Shown: one piece after another, positions 1-8,799 of the stretch
How the letters are laid out: every line of letters starts with the position of its first letter
Numbering within the stretch: position 1 is the first letter of the stretch
Source of the DNA: JANFXS01 sp022791155
Lineage (GTDB): Bacteria; Bacillota; Clostridia; Lachnospirales; Anaerotignaceae
Reading direction: 5' to 3'
NCBI GenBank assembly: GCA_949743895.1
Contig: CATJUX010000052.1
Coordinates: 22,624 to 86,623 of the forward strand
DNA: 64,000 nt
Notes under the pieces: model-generated
Database searches by the model: none
What the model was told of the DNA's origin: nothing
Seen by the model: only the letters and a program-made list of their open reading frames with translations
Program-made: the position numbers and the translations under genes

Positions 1-744
1 GTGGTGTTGCCAAAAAGCAACACGGAACCAGTTGTTGTTGATGTTAAAGAAAAACTCATGACACAGCAGCAAGCAGCGGAACCGGCAAAAGAAGTTGCCG
101 TTGCAGAAGTTAAAAAAGAAGAAACAAACGCAGTTGCTAAACAACAAGAAGTTAAACCCGAAATTGAAAACAACGTTGAAAGCCGCAAAATTGTTGTTGA
201 AAACACTGAAAGCGCCGAAAGCGCCAAAACTGAAAACAACAACAGCGAAACCCAAAACAACGACTTCAGTTTCGTTTTGGAAAATAAACCGGTTGTTGAA
301 GGGAAGTTTGTTGACACAAAGGTTGGAGAAGCAGTTAACGTCAATCGGCCTGACTTTGCTGAAAAAATTGGCGAAAAGATACTTTTATCAAAAAACAATG
401 AGGTTGAAATACAGCTTGAGCCTGAAAACTTAGGCAAAATACAGATCAAACTCATTTTTGATAAGGGCGAAACAAGAATTTCTGTTCTCTGCACAAACAG
501 CAAAGCGGCAGAAATCATGTCAAACAATTCGGAGGGATTGGCCGCAGTTGTTGAAAGCCGGACAGGAACTTCCACAACAGTTGAAGTTGCCCAGGAAAAA
601 GACAATCTTTACAAAGATGATTATCAAGACGGACACAACAATCAGCAAAACAAAGAAAATCAAAGCGAAAAACAACGCAAAGAAAGAGAAAGCAAAAGCA
701 ACCCAACAGACTTTCTCCATCAGTTGAGATTGGGACTTATATAA
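1..744 (+). CDS. fliK: Flagellar hook-length control protein FliK, C-terminal part
   Basis: This is the 3' end of a gene that begins left of the window; the GTG at base 1 is simply the edge and need not be a start. FliK is secreted through the flagellar export gate and switches it from hook to filament substrates. The first 90 or so residues are a low-complexity Lys/Glu/Asn linker. Residues about 115-200 are the Flg_hook domain, with the typical stretch VEIQLEPENLGKIQIKL. The tail is highly charged and Gln/Lys-rich. It is followed directly by flgD, the usual order. The family call is firm; the length of the missing part is unknown. Confidence 0.9.
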   Translation: MVLPKSNTEPVVVDVKEKLMTQQQAAEPAKEVAVAEVKKEETNAVAKQQEVKPEIENNVESRKIVVENTESAESAKTENNNSETQNNDFSFVLENKPVVEGKFVDTKVGEAVNVNRPDFAEKIGEKILLSKNNEVEIQLEPENLGKIQIKLIFDKGETRISVLCTNSKAAEIMSNNSEGLAAVVESRTGTSTTVEVAQEKDNLYKDDYQDGHNNQQNKENQSEKQRKERESKSNPTDFLHQLRLGLI

Positions 745-762
745 CAAAATGAGGTGATTTTT

Positions 763-1284
763 ATGGCAGAAAATCTATTTCCCGGGTTTAATGATGCTGT
801 GAAGAAAAGTCCATTGCAATATATCCAGCCAAAGAACTCAAAAGTTAGGGAAAACGCCCAAACAATGGACATGACAAGTTTTTTGCAGCTTATGGCGGTT
901 CAGCTTCAAAACCAAGACCCGCTTAACCCCACAAGCAACGAGGACTATATGGGACAATTGGCTCAAATGGCCACAATTGAGGCAATGAGCAAAATGCTTG
1001 AATCCTCAACAATAACATATGCTTCATCGTTTATGGGAAAGGAAGTTACACTCTCATATTTCTCAAACGGTGAATATAAAACCGAAAAGGGAGTTGTTTC
1101 GGGAGTCGGATTTTATAACGATGAGCCTATAATTTTTGTCAACGGAAATTCATACAAATTAAGCAACATTATGGGTGTGGGCGAGCTTCCTGAGCCAAGT
1201 GAGCCAGATGATGACAAAACAGATGGCGACGGAACAGAGGAAGACAAAACAGAAGATAACAATGTAGAAACTGAAAAACCGTAA
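763..1284 (+). CDS. flgD: Flagellar hook cap/assembly protein FlgD
   Basis: FlgD caps the growing hook and guides FlgE polymerisation outside the cell. The conserved N-terminal block MTSFLQLMAVQLQNQDPLNP lies near residue 38, followed by MGQLAQMATIEAMSKM. The protein is 173 residues, short for the family: the Ig/tudor-like C-terminal half is reduced to a small beta region (VSGVGFYNDEPIIFVNG) plus an acidic Asp/Glu/Thr tail. I chose ATG 763 because GAGGTG at 751-756 is well spaced for it; an in-frame GTG at 754 lies inside that site. It sits 19 bases after fliK and is surely co-transcribed. Confidence 0.93.
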   Translation: MAENLFPGFNDAVKKSPLQYIQPKNSKVRENAQTMDMTSFLQLMAVQLQNQDPLNPTSNEDYMGQLAQMATIEAMSKMLESSTITYASSFMGKEVTLSYFSNGEYKTEKGVVSGVGFYNDEPIIFVNGNSYKLSNIMGVGELPEPSEPDDDKTDGDGTEEDKTEDNNVETEKP

Positions 1285-1335
1285 TACGGCACTAAAGCGG
1301 AGAATTAAAACAAACACCGCAATGAGGGTGATTAT

Positions 1336-1725
1336 ATGATTGAAGACATCAACAACTTAAAATTACGGCAAATACAGCCGGGAGAAGTTTTATCCCGCCC
1401 AAGGGAGGTTCCTAAACAGGAAAATGGCGGCAGTTTTAAGGAATTGCTTCAAACAAAAATTGAGGAAAAAAGCGCACTTCAGTTTTCAAAACACTCCAGG
1501 GAAAGAATTGCCCAAAGAGGAATAGAAGTGACAAACGAACTTATGTCACAGCTCAACAGCGCTGCTGAAACCGCCAGAACCAAGGGCGCAAAAGACGTTG
1601 TGATGATTGGAAGCCAAGCGGCGTTCATCGTTAATATACCTAACAACATTGTGGTGACAGCAATGAACGGAAATGAAATGAAAAATAACATATTCACTAA
1701 TATTGACAGCGCCGTTATGTTGTGA
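1336..1725 (+). CDS. TIGR02530-family flagellar operon protein
   Basis: A 129-residue protein of the small uncharacterised family found between flgD and flgE in Firmicutes flagellar operons (TIGR02530, 'flg_new'). The hallmark is the central segment around FSKHSRERIAQRGIEV, then a helical region and a beta-rich C terminus ending in VVTAMNGNEMKNNIFTNIDSA. No signal peptide or membrane segment is visible. Its fixed position suggests a role in hook assembly or export, but no biochemical function is established. ATG 1336 is preceded by GAGGGTG. Confidence 0.85.
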   Translation: MIEDINNLKLRQIQPGEVLSRPREVPKQENGGSFKELLQTKIEEKSALQFSKHSRERIAQRGIEVTNELMSQLNSAAETARTKGAKDVVMIGSQAAFIVNIPNNIVVTAMNGNEMKNNIFTNIDSAVML

Positions 1726-1805
1726 GCCGGACCCGTGAGGGAGGCTTTCAAAGCTGCCAGAAGTGCGGTTTTGGGCGCGGATTTTGGAAGGAGAAGAATT
1801 CAAAT

Positions 1806-2756
1806 ATGATTAGATCTATGTTTTCAGGCGTTGCAGGACTTCGTACACATCAGAAAAAAATGGACGTTATCGGCAACAATATAGCCAACGTTAACACAGT
1901 GGGATATAAAACAGCCAGAGCAGTTTTCAGCGAGTCCATTTATCAGACCAGCAAAAACTCCAGCAGCGGAAACACAATTATCGGAGGTATCAACCCAAGC
2001 CAGGTTGGATATGGCTGCCAGCTCACATCAATTGACGTTGATTATGGCGCTTCAAGCTATGAACCAACAGGTTTTGGAACAGACTGCATGATCGATGGCA
2101 ACGGCTTTTTCATGGTTGGGCCAAAATTGGGCGTGACAGCAACTGTAGACGCCGGAATTCCAAACACTGAAGATGACTCAGGCGCCTCAAGGCTTTCGCT
2201 CACAAGAATAGGAAGCTTTAAGTTCGATGGTGACGGCTATCTTGTAGACGGCAACGGAAACTGCGTTTATGGCTTTGTTCAAGACGGGGGCGAATCGGCC
2301 GAGGGCGACACACTGTTTGTGGCCAACACAGAACTTCTTGTGCCAATAAGAATTCCAAATGCTGATGATTCCACAGTTGATTATGCCAACACACTGAGAC
2401 TTAATCTCTCTGACCTCAGCATTGGCGCCGACGGCGTTATAACAGGAAAAGAGGCTGACGGAACAATCCACAAATTCGGCTGCGTGGCTGTGTGCAATGT
2501 TCCAAACGCCAATGCGCTTGACAAGGTTCAAAATTCCTATTATTCCGCAAGAAACAACACGGGAAGCATCATGGCATATAACCCGGGAGAGGGCACAACA
2601 GGCGCCCTCATATCAAACGGCCTTGAACAGGCCAATGTGGATCTTGCCACAGAATTTTCAAGCATGATTACAACTGAAAGAGGATTCCAGGCAAATTCAA
2701 AAATTATAACTGTTTCAGACGAAATGCTTCAGGAGCTTATCAGCATGAAACGGTAA
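1806..2756 (+). CDS. flgE: Flagellar hook protein FlgE
   Basis: Structural subunit of the hook, exported by the flagellar type III apparatus. The N-terminal rod/hook signature is present (DVIGNNIANVNTVGYKTAR, residues about 19-37), and the C-terminal signature NVDLATEFSSMITTERGFQA lies near residue 276. The protein is 316 residues, at the short end for hook proteins, so the surface-exposed middle domain is small. ATG 1806 is chosen because GGAAGGAGAAG lies just upstream and translation from it gives the canonical MIRSMFSGVAGL start. An in-frame ATG at 1722 overlaps the preceding gene and lacks this context. Confidence 0.93.
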   Translation: MIRSMFSGVAGLRTHQKKMDVIGNNIANVNTVGYKTARAVFSESIYQTSKNSSSGNTIIGGINPSQVGYGCQLTSIDVDYGASSYEPTGFGTDCMIDGNGFFMVGPKLGVTATVDAGIPNTEDDSGASRLSLTRIGSFKFDGDGYLVDGNGNCVYGFVQDGGESAEGDTLFVANTELLVPIRIPNADDSTVDYANTLRLNLSDLSIGADGVITGKEADGTIHKFGCVAVCNVPNANALDKVQNSYYSARNNTGSIMAYNPGEGTTGALISNGLEQANVDLATEFSSMITTERGFQANSKIITVSDEMLQELISMKR

Positions 2757-2830
2757 CGTTTTTAACAGGCTTCATTTGTCGGCCGGCGGCTGCCATTTGA
2801 TGTGGCCATGAATTATTGTTATTGATGTTA

Positions 2831-2856
2831 TCCGGGAAGGGGTTTCCTTTCCCGGA
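2831..2856 (+). terminator. Stem-loop between flgE and flbD
   Basis: A near-perfect inverted repeat (TCCGGGAA left arm, TTCCCGGA right arm) in the 130-base gap after flgE. No U-tract follows, so it is unlikely to be a full intrinsic terminator. It could protect the 3' end of flgE mRNA or act as a processing site or attenuator inside the long operon. Confidence 0.45.
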
Positions 2857-2886
2857 TAATGCGCCAAACCAGGGGGTGTTGGGGAA

Positions 2887-3105
2887 ATGATTAGACTTAC
2901 AAAGCTTAACAACGATGAATTTGTTCTTAATTCCAACCACATTGAATATATCGAAATTATTCCTGAATCAAAAGTTGTGCTGGACAACAAAGACTTTTAT
3001 ATCGTTAGAGAAAGCGTTGACGAGATTATTGATAAAATCGTGGAATACAATGCTAAAATACATAGTTTTTACAAAAATATAACTGTTATAGACGAAAAAG
3101 AATAA
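2887..3105 (+). CDS. flbD: FlbD family flagellar protein
   Basis: A 72-residue FlbD/SwrD-type protein. The start MIRLTKLNNDEFVLNSNHIE and the later segment VVLDNKDFYIVRESVDEII match the compact family. In Bacillus subtilis the equivalent small protein (SwrD) increases flagellar power through the stators; I infer the same here because motA begins 19 bases downstream. GGGGTGTTGGGG lies upstream of ATG 2887. It has no relation to the Caulobacter regulator also named FlbD. Confidence 0.88.
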   Translation: MIRLTKLNNDEFVLNSNHIEYIEIIPESKVVLDNKDFYIVRESVDEIIDKIVEYNAKIHSFYKNITVIDEKE

Positions 3106-3124
3106 TATGTAGAGGGTTTGAATT

Positions 3125-3955
3125 ATGGATTTGACAACGATTATTGGAATTGCACTCGGCGCACTGCTCATTACGTTTGGTATAGTCTTTGACCTTAACA
3201 CAGGCGTAGATTTCACAAAGATGGGAAACTTCTTTGATGCACCAAGCCTCCTGATAGTTATAGGCGGAACTATAGCATCGATTATTGCCAGCTACCCGGC
3301 AAGAATGCTCAAACAGATTCCAAAACACATAAAAATAATATTGAATGACAAAAAATTCATGCCAATGGAATATATCGATCTGTTGGTTGAGTTTTCTCAG
3401 ATAGCAAGAAAAAACGGTCTTTTGGCGTTGGAGGAAAAAGCCAACCAGCAGGAAGACCCATTCCTCAAACAAAGCATTATGCTCATTGTTGACGCAACTG
3501 ACCCGGAAAAAGTGAAATCTATATTGGCAAATGATTTGGACTCGCTTGCCGACAGACATGCCGAGGCTGTGGGAATGTATGAAAAAGCCTCTGCAAACGC
3601 ACCGGCGTTTGGTATGATTGGTACACTTATTGGACTTGTTAACATGCTTAAAGGCATGAACGTGGGCGAATCCGGCGGTGCAAGCAACCTTGGCCAGGAT
3701 ATGTCCGTTGCACTCATCACAACATATTATGGCTGTATTATGGCAAACCTGATTTTTGGGCCTATGGCAAAAAAACTAAGCACAAGAAACGATCAGGAAT
3801 ATCTTTGCAAACAGATCATCATCGAAGGCGTTTTGTCAATACAGTCGGGAGAAAATCCCAAATTTATGAGAGAAAAACTTATATCATATCTTGAACAAAA
3901 TCAAAGAGATGCAGCAAACGCTGAAACAAGCAGCAGTGGCGGCGGCGAAAGCTGA
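3125..3955 (+). CDS. motA: Flagellar motor stator protein MotA
   Basis: Ion-channel subunit of the stator, forming a pentamer round a MotB dimer in the cytoplasmic membrane. 276 residues with four predicted membrane segments: about 5-25, 34-54, then a pair near 155-175 and 190-215. The long cytoplasmic loop between the second and third would contact FliG. The TM3 region reads PAFGMIGTLIGLVNMLKGM, typical of MotA. The C terminus is Ser/Gly-rich (SSSGGGES). It is followed about 110 bases later by motB, as usual. Confidence 0.95.
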   Translation: MDLTTIIGIALGALLITFGIVFDLNTGVDFTKMGNFFDAPSLLIVIGGTIASIIASYPARMLKQIPKHIKIILNDKKFMPMEYIDLLVEFSQIARKNGLLALEEKANQQEDPFLKQSIMLIVDATDPEKVKSILANDLDSLADRHAEAVGMYEKASANAPAFGMIGTLIGLVNMLKGMNVGESGGASNLGQDMSVALITTYYGCIMANLIFGPMAKKLSTRNDQEYLCKQIIIEGVLSIQSGENPKFMREKLISYLEQNQRDAANAETSSSGGGES

Positions 3956-4065
3956 TGCGTTTTAGCAGATTGCCTTTTTGGCTCCGCACAGCGCAGACGA
4001 CTGCACAATGTGTTTGTCTTACAAGAGACATTTGAAGGAAACAACAAAAATGGGATGTGTTTTAT

Positions 4066-4851
4066 ATGGGCAAAAGGAAAAAGGCCGGCGGTGGCGGCGC
4101 CAACTGGATGGATACATACGGCGATATGGTTACACTTTTACTTTGTTTTTTTGTGCTTCTTTATTCTATGAGCACATTGAGCGTTGAAAAGTGGGAAATT
4201 TTGGTTAAAAGTTTCAATCCAGATGCTATGGAAGTTTCTCAAATTGTAGTTGGAGAAGAACAAAACAATATGGAAGATCCAGTTGACGGAACTGTTGATC
4301 CGCCAGAAGCGCTTGACGATTTCGATCAGCTTTATTATCAGCTTTCCGAATATATAAAACAAAACAGTTTAGAAGATCAGGTTGAAATTTCAAAGGGCGA
4401 TGGCTTCACTTTCATAACATTCAGAGACCATGTGTTTTTTGACGGCGACAGCTATATATTAAAAGACGAGGGGAAAGCAATTTTGGACGTGTTCTCCAAC
4501 GCATTGTCTGTTGCCGAAGGTTCCATTGAGGAAATTCAGGTTTTGGGGCACACTTCCCAAGCAAGCCCGACAGAAGCCAACGAACCTATAAGTGACAGGT
4601 TTTTGGCCTCCAACAGAGCAACAACTGTTTTGCTTTACATTCAAGAAAAAAATATTGTTGATCCAGCAAAACTGGTGTCAAGCGGGTTTGGCCAGTTCAG
4701 GCCAATCAGCTCTTTCGAGACAAGGGAATCCCGCGCCCGCAACAGGCGCGTTGAAATATTAATAACAAAAACTGACAGTGTGGTTAAATCATTGCAGGAA
4801 TATTATGAAGAAGTCAATATAATTGACAGTTCATTGATTGACTCGAACTAA
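4066..4851 (+). CDS. motB: Flagellar motor protein MotB
   Basis: Stator subunit that anchors MotA to peptidoglycan. A basic N terminus (MGKRKKAGGGG) precedes a single membrane helix starting TYGDMVTLLLCFFVLLYSMS; Asp20 is the expected ion-carrying residue. The C-terminal OmpA-like peptidoglycan-binding domain (about 105-245) contains VLGHTSQASPTEANEPISDR and NRRVEILI. ATG 4066 gives the standard MotB start; an in-frame GTG at 4057 is possible but less well placed. The coupling ion (H+ or Na+) cannot be read from this sequence with confidence. Confidence 0.95.
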   Translation: MGKRKKAGGGGANWMDTYGDMVTLLLCFFVLLYSMSTLSVEKWEILVKSFNPDAMEVSQIVVGEEQNNMEDPVDGTVDPPEALDDFDQLYYQLSEYIKQNSLEDQVEISKGDGFTFITFRDHVFFDGDSYILKDEGKAILDVFSNALSVAEGSIEEIQVLGHTSQASPTEANEPISDRFLASNRATTVLLYIQEKNIVDPAKLVSSGFGQFRPISSFETRESRARNRRVEILITKTDSVVKSLQEYYEEVNIIDSSLIDSN

Positions 4852-4885
4852 CTATTGATTTCGGAAGGGAGGGAGTTGCTGAAAA

Positions 4886-5869
4886 ATGCCAGAGGTATTA
4901 TCACAAAGTCAAATTGACGCTTTGATCAGCTCAATGGCCAGTGGTGGCGGAGACAAAGAAGAACCCAAGAAAGAAGAAAAGAGCTATAAAAAATATGACT
5001 TCTACAGCCCTAAAAAGTTTACCAAAGACAAATTGAAAATGCTGTTTGGCATTTATGAAAACTATGCCCGGCTGTGTTCGTCAAGAATTAACAGCATTGT
5101 GCGCGTTTCAAGCACAGTTGAGGTTGCCGCGGTTGAAGAAGAAAGATATTATGAATTCAGCAACGCTTTAAGCGACAATGATATTATAACGCTTATAAAT
5201 GCCAGAATGCCTGATGACACAATGCATGGCCCCATAGTGCTTCATACAACAGGGCCTCTTATAATCAGCATGGTTGACAGAATGATTGGCGGCGTTGGCG
5301 ACGACGCTGAGGACATTTCCAGTTCTTATGTTTACACTGATATTGAAATTTCTCTCTATCATAACATAGTAAAATATCTTATAGCAATTATGGCTGATGG
5401 TTGGGTTAACTATCTTGACCTGAAGTTTGAGTTTGAAAAAGTTGAAACAAATCCTGGAATGATGCAGAGGATAGGAAGAGACGAAACAGTAGTTATTGTT
5501 GTGCTTGATGTTGAGGTTGGCGGGGTTAAAGGAAGGATTAACATATGTCTGCCGGGCAACTTCCTCACCAGTGTGTTTAAGGCGCTTGAAAGCAAGGATG
5601 AGCGCAATGAACACGAAGACAGCTCCAGTGAGGAAATATTCGACAATATTAAAAGCACGAAAATGGAAATTAGAGCGGAGCTTGGAAGCTCACTGCTGTC
5701 GCTTAAAGATATATACAGCCTTCAGGTTGGCGACGTTATTAATCTGAACAAGTCGAAGGATTCGGACGTTCTTCTCTATGTTGAGGGAGAGCCATGGTTT
5801 AGGGGCGAGCTTGGCAAGAGCAACAAAAATATGGCTGTTAAAATTAACGATATATGTGAGAAAATATAG
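4886..5869 (+). CDS. fliM: Flagellar motor switch protein FliM
   Basis: C-ring switch protein of 327 residues. The N terminus carries the CheY-P binding peptide VLSQSQIDALISSM. Then come a charged Lys/Glu linker, the CheC-like middle domain (about 45-230) with a GGVGD segment at the FliG interface, and the C-terminal SpoA/FliN-like domain (about 250-325) containing LGSSLLSLKDIYSLQVGDVI. It starts after a strong GGAAGGGAGGGAG site. fliL, which normally lies between motB and fliM, is absent: only 34 bases separate the two genes. Confidence 0.95.
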   Translation: MPEVLSQSQIDALISSMASGGGDKEEPKKEEKSYKKYDFYSPKKFTKDKLKMLFGIYENYARLCSSRINSIVRVSSTVEVAAVEEERYYEFSNALSDNDIITLINARMPDDTMHGPIVLHTTGPLIISMVDRMIGGVGDDAEDISSSYVYTDIEISLYHNIVKYLIAIMADGWVNYLDLKFEFEKVETNPGMMQRIGRDETVVIVVLDVEVGGVKGRINICLPGNFLTSVFKALESKDERNEHEDSSSEEIFDNIKSTKMEIRAELGSSLLSLKDIYSLQVGDVINLNKSKDSDVLLYVEGEPWFRGELGKSNKNMAVKINDICEKI

Positions 5870-5896
5870 TTTCATCAAAAGGGGAGAATAGGAGAG

Positions 5897-7288
5897 ATGA
5901 GTTCTAAAGTTTTTAGCCCGATTGAGCTAGACGCCATTGGCGAAATATTGAATATAAGTTTGGGCGCTTCGGCAACAGCAGTATCAAATATGCTCAGCAA
6001 GAGGGTTGATATTACAACTCCGCATGTGGAGGTTGTTTCCTTTGATGACTTTGACTATACGGAAATGGATCCAGCCATTGGAGTGGAAATAACATATGTT
6101 TCCGGCCTCAGCGGAAGCAATATAATGCTTTTGAAACGTCACGATGTTAAAGTTATTGTAGAGCTTCTTATGTTCATGGAAATACCCGATGAGGAATTTG
6201 AGCTTAATGAGATGAACAAGAGCGCTGTATGCGAGGTTATGAACCAAATGATGGGCGCCTCATCAACGGCTCTTTCAGAATTCCTTGGAGAAGTTGTAAA
6301 CATTTCAACCCCAATTTCATATGAAATTGAGGACATAGACGCGTTTAAAGAAAAATGCTTTAACGGCGAACAGGAAATGGTTGTTGTTGACTTTTTTCTG
6401 AAAATTGACGAGCTTGTGGAAAGCCGGTTTATGAATCTCATGCCAACGTCGCTTGCAAAGAAGCTTGTTTCGGCATTTGGCCTTGGCGATTATGAAGAAG
6501 AAGAGGCTGCTCCCGAGCCAGCTCCTGAAGCCCCAGCAGCTTCTTCAGGCGGAGTGATGAGCCAGGCGGAAATTGAAGCGCTCATAAACAGCGGAACGGC
6601 ACAGAGCGAACCTGAGCCTTCCAACAAAATGATGAGTCAGGCAGAAATTGAAGCGCTTATAAACGGAGGCGCGGCACAAAGTGAACCGGCGCCCGAGCCT
6701 TCCAACAAAATGATGAGTCAGGCAGAGATTGAAGCGCTTATAAACGGGGGCGCGGCACAAAGCGAACCAGCGCCCGAGCCTCAGCAGCAAACACCACCGC
6801 CAACACCTCAACCACAGGCAGCAGCGCAACAGGCAGCTCAGCAGGTGCCGCCAGGCTATCCCAATATGCCGCAGATGCCGCCGGGATACCCGCCTATGTA
6901 TGGATATTATCCTCCATATGGCTATCCTCCAATGCAGCAGCCTGAAGCAAAGCCGGCTGAACCTAAGATGATAAATGCGCGGCCAATGAGCACAGTTCAA
7001 TTTGGTGCCGCTGAAGCGTTGGGAGAAGAACAGGCTGAAAATCTTGAGCTTATTATGGATGTTCCACTGGAAATTTCAGTGGAGATAGGGCGCACAAAGA
7101 AACCAATTAAAGAAATTCTTGAGTTTGCCAATGGCTCACTTGTCGTGCTTGACAAGCTGGCCGGCGAACAGGTGGATATATACGCCAATGGGCAGTGTAT
7201 CGCCAAAGGTGACGTCGTTGTTGTAGAGGACAATTTCGGCGTGAGAATCACTGAAATTGTTAAAACCAATGAAAATGAAAAGGAATAA
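5897..7288 (+). CDS. fliY: Flagellar switch phosphatase FliY with a triplicated CheY-binding-like motif
   Basis: Fusion of a CheC-type CheY-P phosphatase (residues about 1-200) and a FliN-like C-ring domain (about 380-463). Both phosphatase sites match D/S-x3-E-x2-N-x22-P: Asp12/Glu16/Asn19/Pro42 and Ser109/Glu113/Asn116/Pro139, so it should be active. Bacillus FliY carries its CheY-binding peptide at the extreme N terminus; here that end starts directly with the phosphatase domain. Instead three copies of MSQAEIEALINGG occur in the linker, starting at residues 221, 246 and 273. A Pro/Gln/Tyr-rich stretch follows (about 293-350, PPGYPPMYGYYPPYG). 463 residues is long for the family because of this linker. 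Confidence 0.93.
   Translation: MSSKVFSPIELDAIGEILNISLGASATAVSNMLSKRVDITTPHVEVVSFDDFDYTEMDPAIGVEITYVSGLSGSNIMLLKRHDVKVIVELLMFMEIPDEEFELNEMNKSAVCEVMNQMMGASSTALSEFLGEVVNISTPISYEIEDIDAFKEKCFNGEQEMVVVDFFLKIDELVESRFMNLMPTSLAKKLVSAFGLGDYEEEEAAPEPAPEAPAASSGGVMSQAEIEALINSGTAQSEPEPSNKMMSQAEIEALINGGAAQSEPAPEPSNKMMSQAEIEALINGGAAQSEPAPEPQQQTPPPTPQPQAAAQQAAQQVPPGYPNMPQMPPGYPPMYGYYPPYGYPPMQQPEAKPAEPKMINARPMSTVQFGAAEALGEEQAENLELIMDVPLEISVEIGRTKKPIKEILEFANGSLVVLDKLAGEQVDIYANGQCIAKGDVVVVEDNFGVRITEIVKTNENEKE
6557..6780 (+). repeat. Three tandem repeats in the fliY linker
   Basis: In-frame coding repeats starting at 6557, 6632 and 6713 (spacings of 75 and 81 bases). Each encodes MSQAEIEALIN(S/G)G followed by a TAQSEPEP- or AAQSEPAPEP-like spacer. 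Copies 2 and 3 are almost identical at DNA level (ATGATGAGTCAGGCAGA), while copy 1 differs by several synonymous bases. That suggests one older and one more recent duplication. Confidence 0.9.
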
Positions 7289-7344
7289 GTTTTTGTATCA
7301 TAAAAAAATAATATTAATAAAGGTTGAAAGGTAGGTACAAAAAT

Positions 7345-7704
7345 ATGGCAAAGATTTTATTAGTAGACGACGCGGCTTTCATGAGGATGATGGAAAAAGA
7401 CGCACTCACGAAAAGTGGATACACAGACATATATGAGGCGTGTGACGGTGCGGAGGCTGTAGCAAAATATGATGAGCTGAAGCCAGATTTGGTTATAATG
7501 GATATTACAATGCCAAACATGGATGGCCTTGAGGCTTTGAAAACCATCAGAGGCAAAGACTCAAATGCTACAATCGTTATGTGTTCGGCCATGGGACAGG
7601 AAGCTATGGTTATTGACGCCCTTAAATCTGGAGCAAAAGACTTCATTGTTAAGCCGTTCAAACCCGACAGACTTCTTAAAACAGTCACAAGTCTGTTAGG
7701 ATAA
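7345..7704 (+). CDS. cheY: Chemotaxis response regulator CheY
   Basis: Single-domain receiver of 119 residues. Acidic pocket Asp8/Asp9 (ILLVDDAAF), phospho-acceptor Asp53 (VIMDITMP), the switch Ser/Thr region (VMCSAMGQ) and Lys103 (FIVKPFKPD) are all present. CheA phosphorylates it and it then binds FliM and probably FliY; FliY and CheC remove the phosphate. AAAGGTAGG supports ATG 7345; an in-frame TTG at 7324 lies upstream of this site and is rejected. Its position between fliY and fliO is the usual Firmicutes order. Confidence 0.95.
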   Translation: MAKILLVDDAAFMRMMEKDALTKSGYTDIYEACDGAEAVAKYDELKPDLVIMDITMPNMDGLEALKTIRGKDSNATIVMCSAMGQEAMVIDALKSGAKDFIVKPFKPDRLLKTVTSLLG

Positions 7705-7730
7705 TTTCAAAAAAGGGATGTGGTTGAAAG

Positions 7731-8069
7731 TTGAGCTATGCAATGACAATGGTGAGCACCTTTTTTATGGTGGCGCTGATACTATATCTAAGCTATGTGG
7801 TGTCTAAGCGCGTTGGAAAAGGAATGGCGGCTATCCACAATTCCCAGCATATGAAAGTTACAGACAGAATCATTGTTGGCCAGGACAAAAGCATAATTAT
7901 AGTTCAGGTTGGCCAAAAGCATTATCTTGTAGGAGTTTCGGCGGCGGGAATACAGCTTTTATGCGAGGTTTCGCCTGAAGATATGGAGGTTGATTTTTCC
8001 GTGGAAAATCAAAACGGTTTTCCCGCCTTTAAAGACATTCTTACAGAAAAAATTTTGAAAAAAAAATAG
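7731..8069 (+). CDS. fliO: Flagellar biosynthesis protein FliO
   Basis: Small membrane protein needed for assembling the FliP ring of the export gate. 112 residues: one N-terminal membrane segment (about 6-24, FFMVALILYLSYVVS), then a soluble beta domain with KVTDRIIVGQDKSIIIVQVG, typical of FliO/FliZ. The best start is TTG 7731, preceded by AAGGGATGTGG; the next in-frame ATG is only four codons later, so the choice matters little. It is directly followed by fliP. Confidence 0.85.
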   Translation: MSYAMTMVSTFFMVALILYLSYVVSKRVGKGMAAIHNSQHMKVTDRIIVGQDKSIIIVQVGQKHYLVGVSAAGIQLLCEVSPEDMEVDFSVENQNGFPAFKDILTEKILKKK

Positions 8070-8124
8070 CCATAACGGCTTCACGGCGGCGAAGTTTTGC
8101 CGCCAACGACATGGAGTGTTGAAA

Positions 8125-8781
8125 ATGAGCGAATCAATTGTAAACATAAACGGAAGCAATATACAAACATTGGAGCTGTTCACAATAATGACAGTTATGA
8201 TGCTGCTTCCGTCGATAATGGTTATGATGACGTCGTTTACGAGGATTGTCATTGTGCTGTCTTTTTTAAGAAGCGCACTTGGAACCCAGCAAACGCCGCC
8301 AAACACTGTTCTTATCGGAATTGCGCTGTTTTTGACGCTTTTTATTATGTCTCCAACGCTTGACGAGGTGAACAGGACAGCCTATACACCTTATAGGAAT
8401 GAGGAGATCACCCAACAGGAGGCGCTTGACCGAGCCAGTGGGCCAATGAGAGAGTTTATGCTTGAACACACAGAAATAAGCTCGCTTAACATGTATCTTG
8501 ACTTTGCCGGTGAAGACATGCCCGAAAACACTGACGATTTGCCCTTGCGAATTGTCATACCCGCTTTTATGACAAGCGAGCTTAAAAGGGCTTTTGAAAT
8601 GGGTTTTCTTCTGTTCATACCATTTCTGCTGATTGACATTGTTGTGTCAAGTGCACTCATGTCAATGGGTATGATTATGCTTCCGCCAGCGACAATTTCA
8701 CTTCCGTTCAAACTTTTGCTGTTTGTGACAGTTGACGGCTGGCAGCTTGTGTTCTCAACGCTTGTGAACAGTTTTGGATAA
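8125..8781 (+). CDS. fliP: Flagellar type III export gate protein FliP
   Basis: Export-gate pore subunit, 218 residues, with four hydrophobic segments. The family block TRIVIVLSFLRSALGTQQTP is near residue 36 and the second conserved block IPAFMTSELKRAFEMGFLLF is near 150. ATG 8125 follows GGAG at the right distance; TTG 8116 is in frame but overlaps that site. The N-terminal extension before the first membrane helix is short (about 14 residues) and lacks a clear cleavable signal peptide, unlike proteobacterial FliP. Confidence 0.95.
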   Translation: MSESIVNINGSNIQTLELFTIMTVMMLLPSIMVMMTSFTRIVIVLSFLRSALGTQQTPPNTVLIGIALFLTLFIMSPTLDEVNRTAYTPYRNEEITQQEALDRASGPMREFMLEHTEISSLNMYLDFAGEDMPENTDDLPLRIVIPAFMTSELKRAFEMGFLLFIPFLLIDIVVSSALMSMGMIMLPPATISLPFKLLLFVTVDGWQLVFSTLVNSFG

Positions 8782-8799
8782 TCGAAGGAGGGATTTGTC

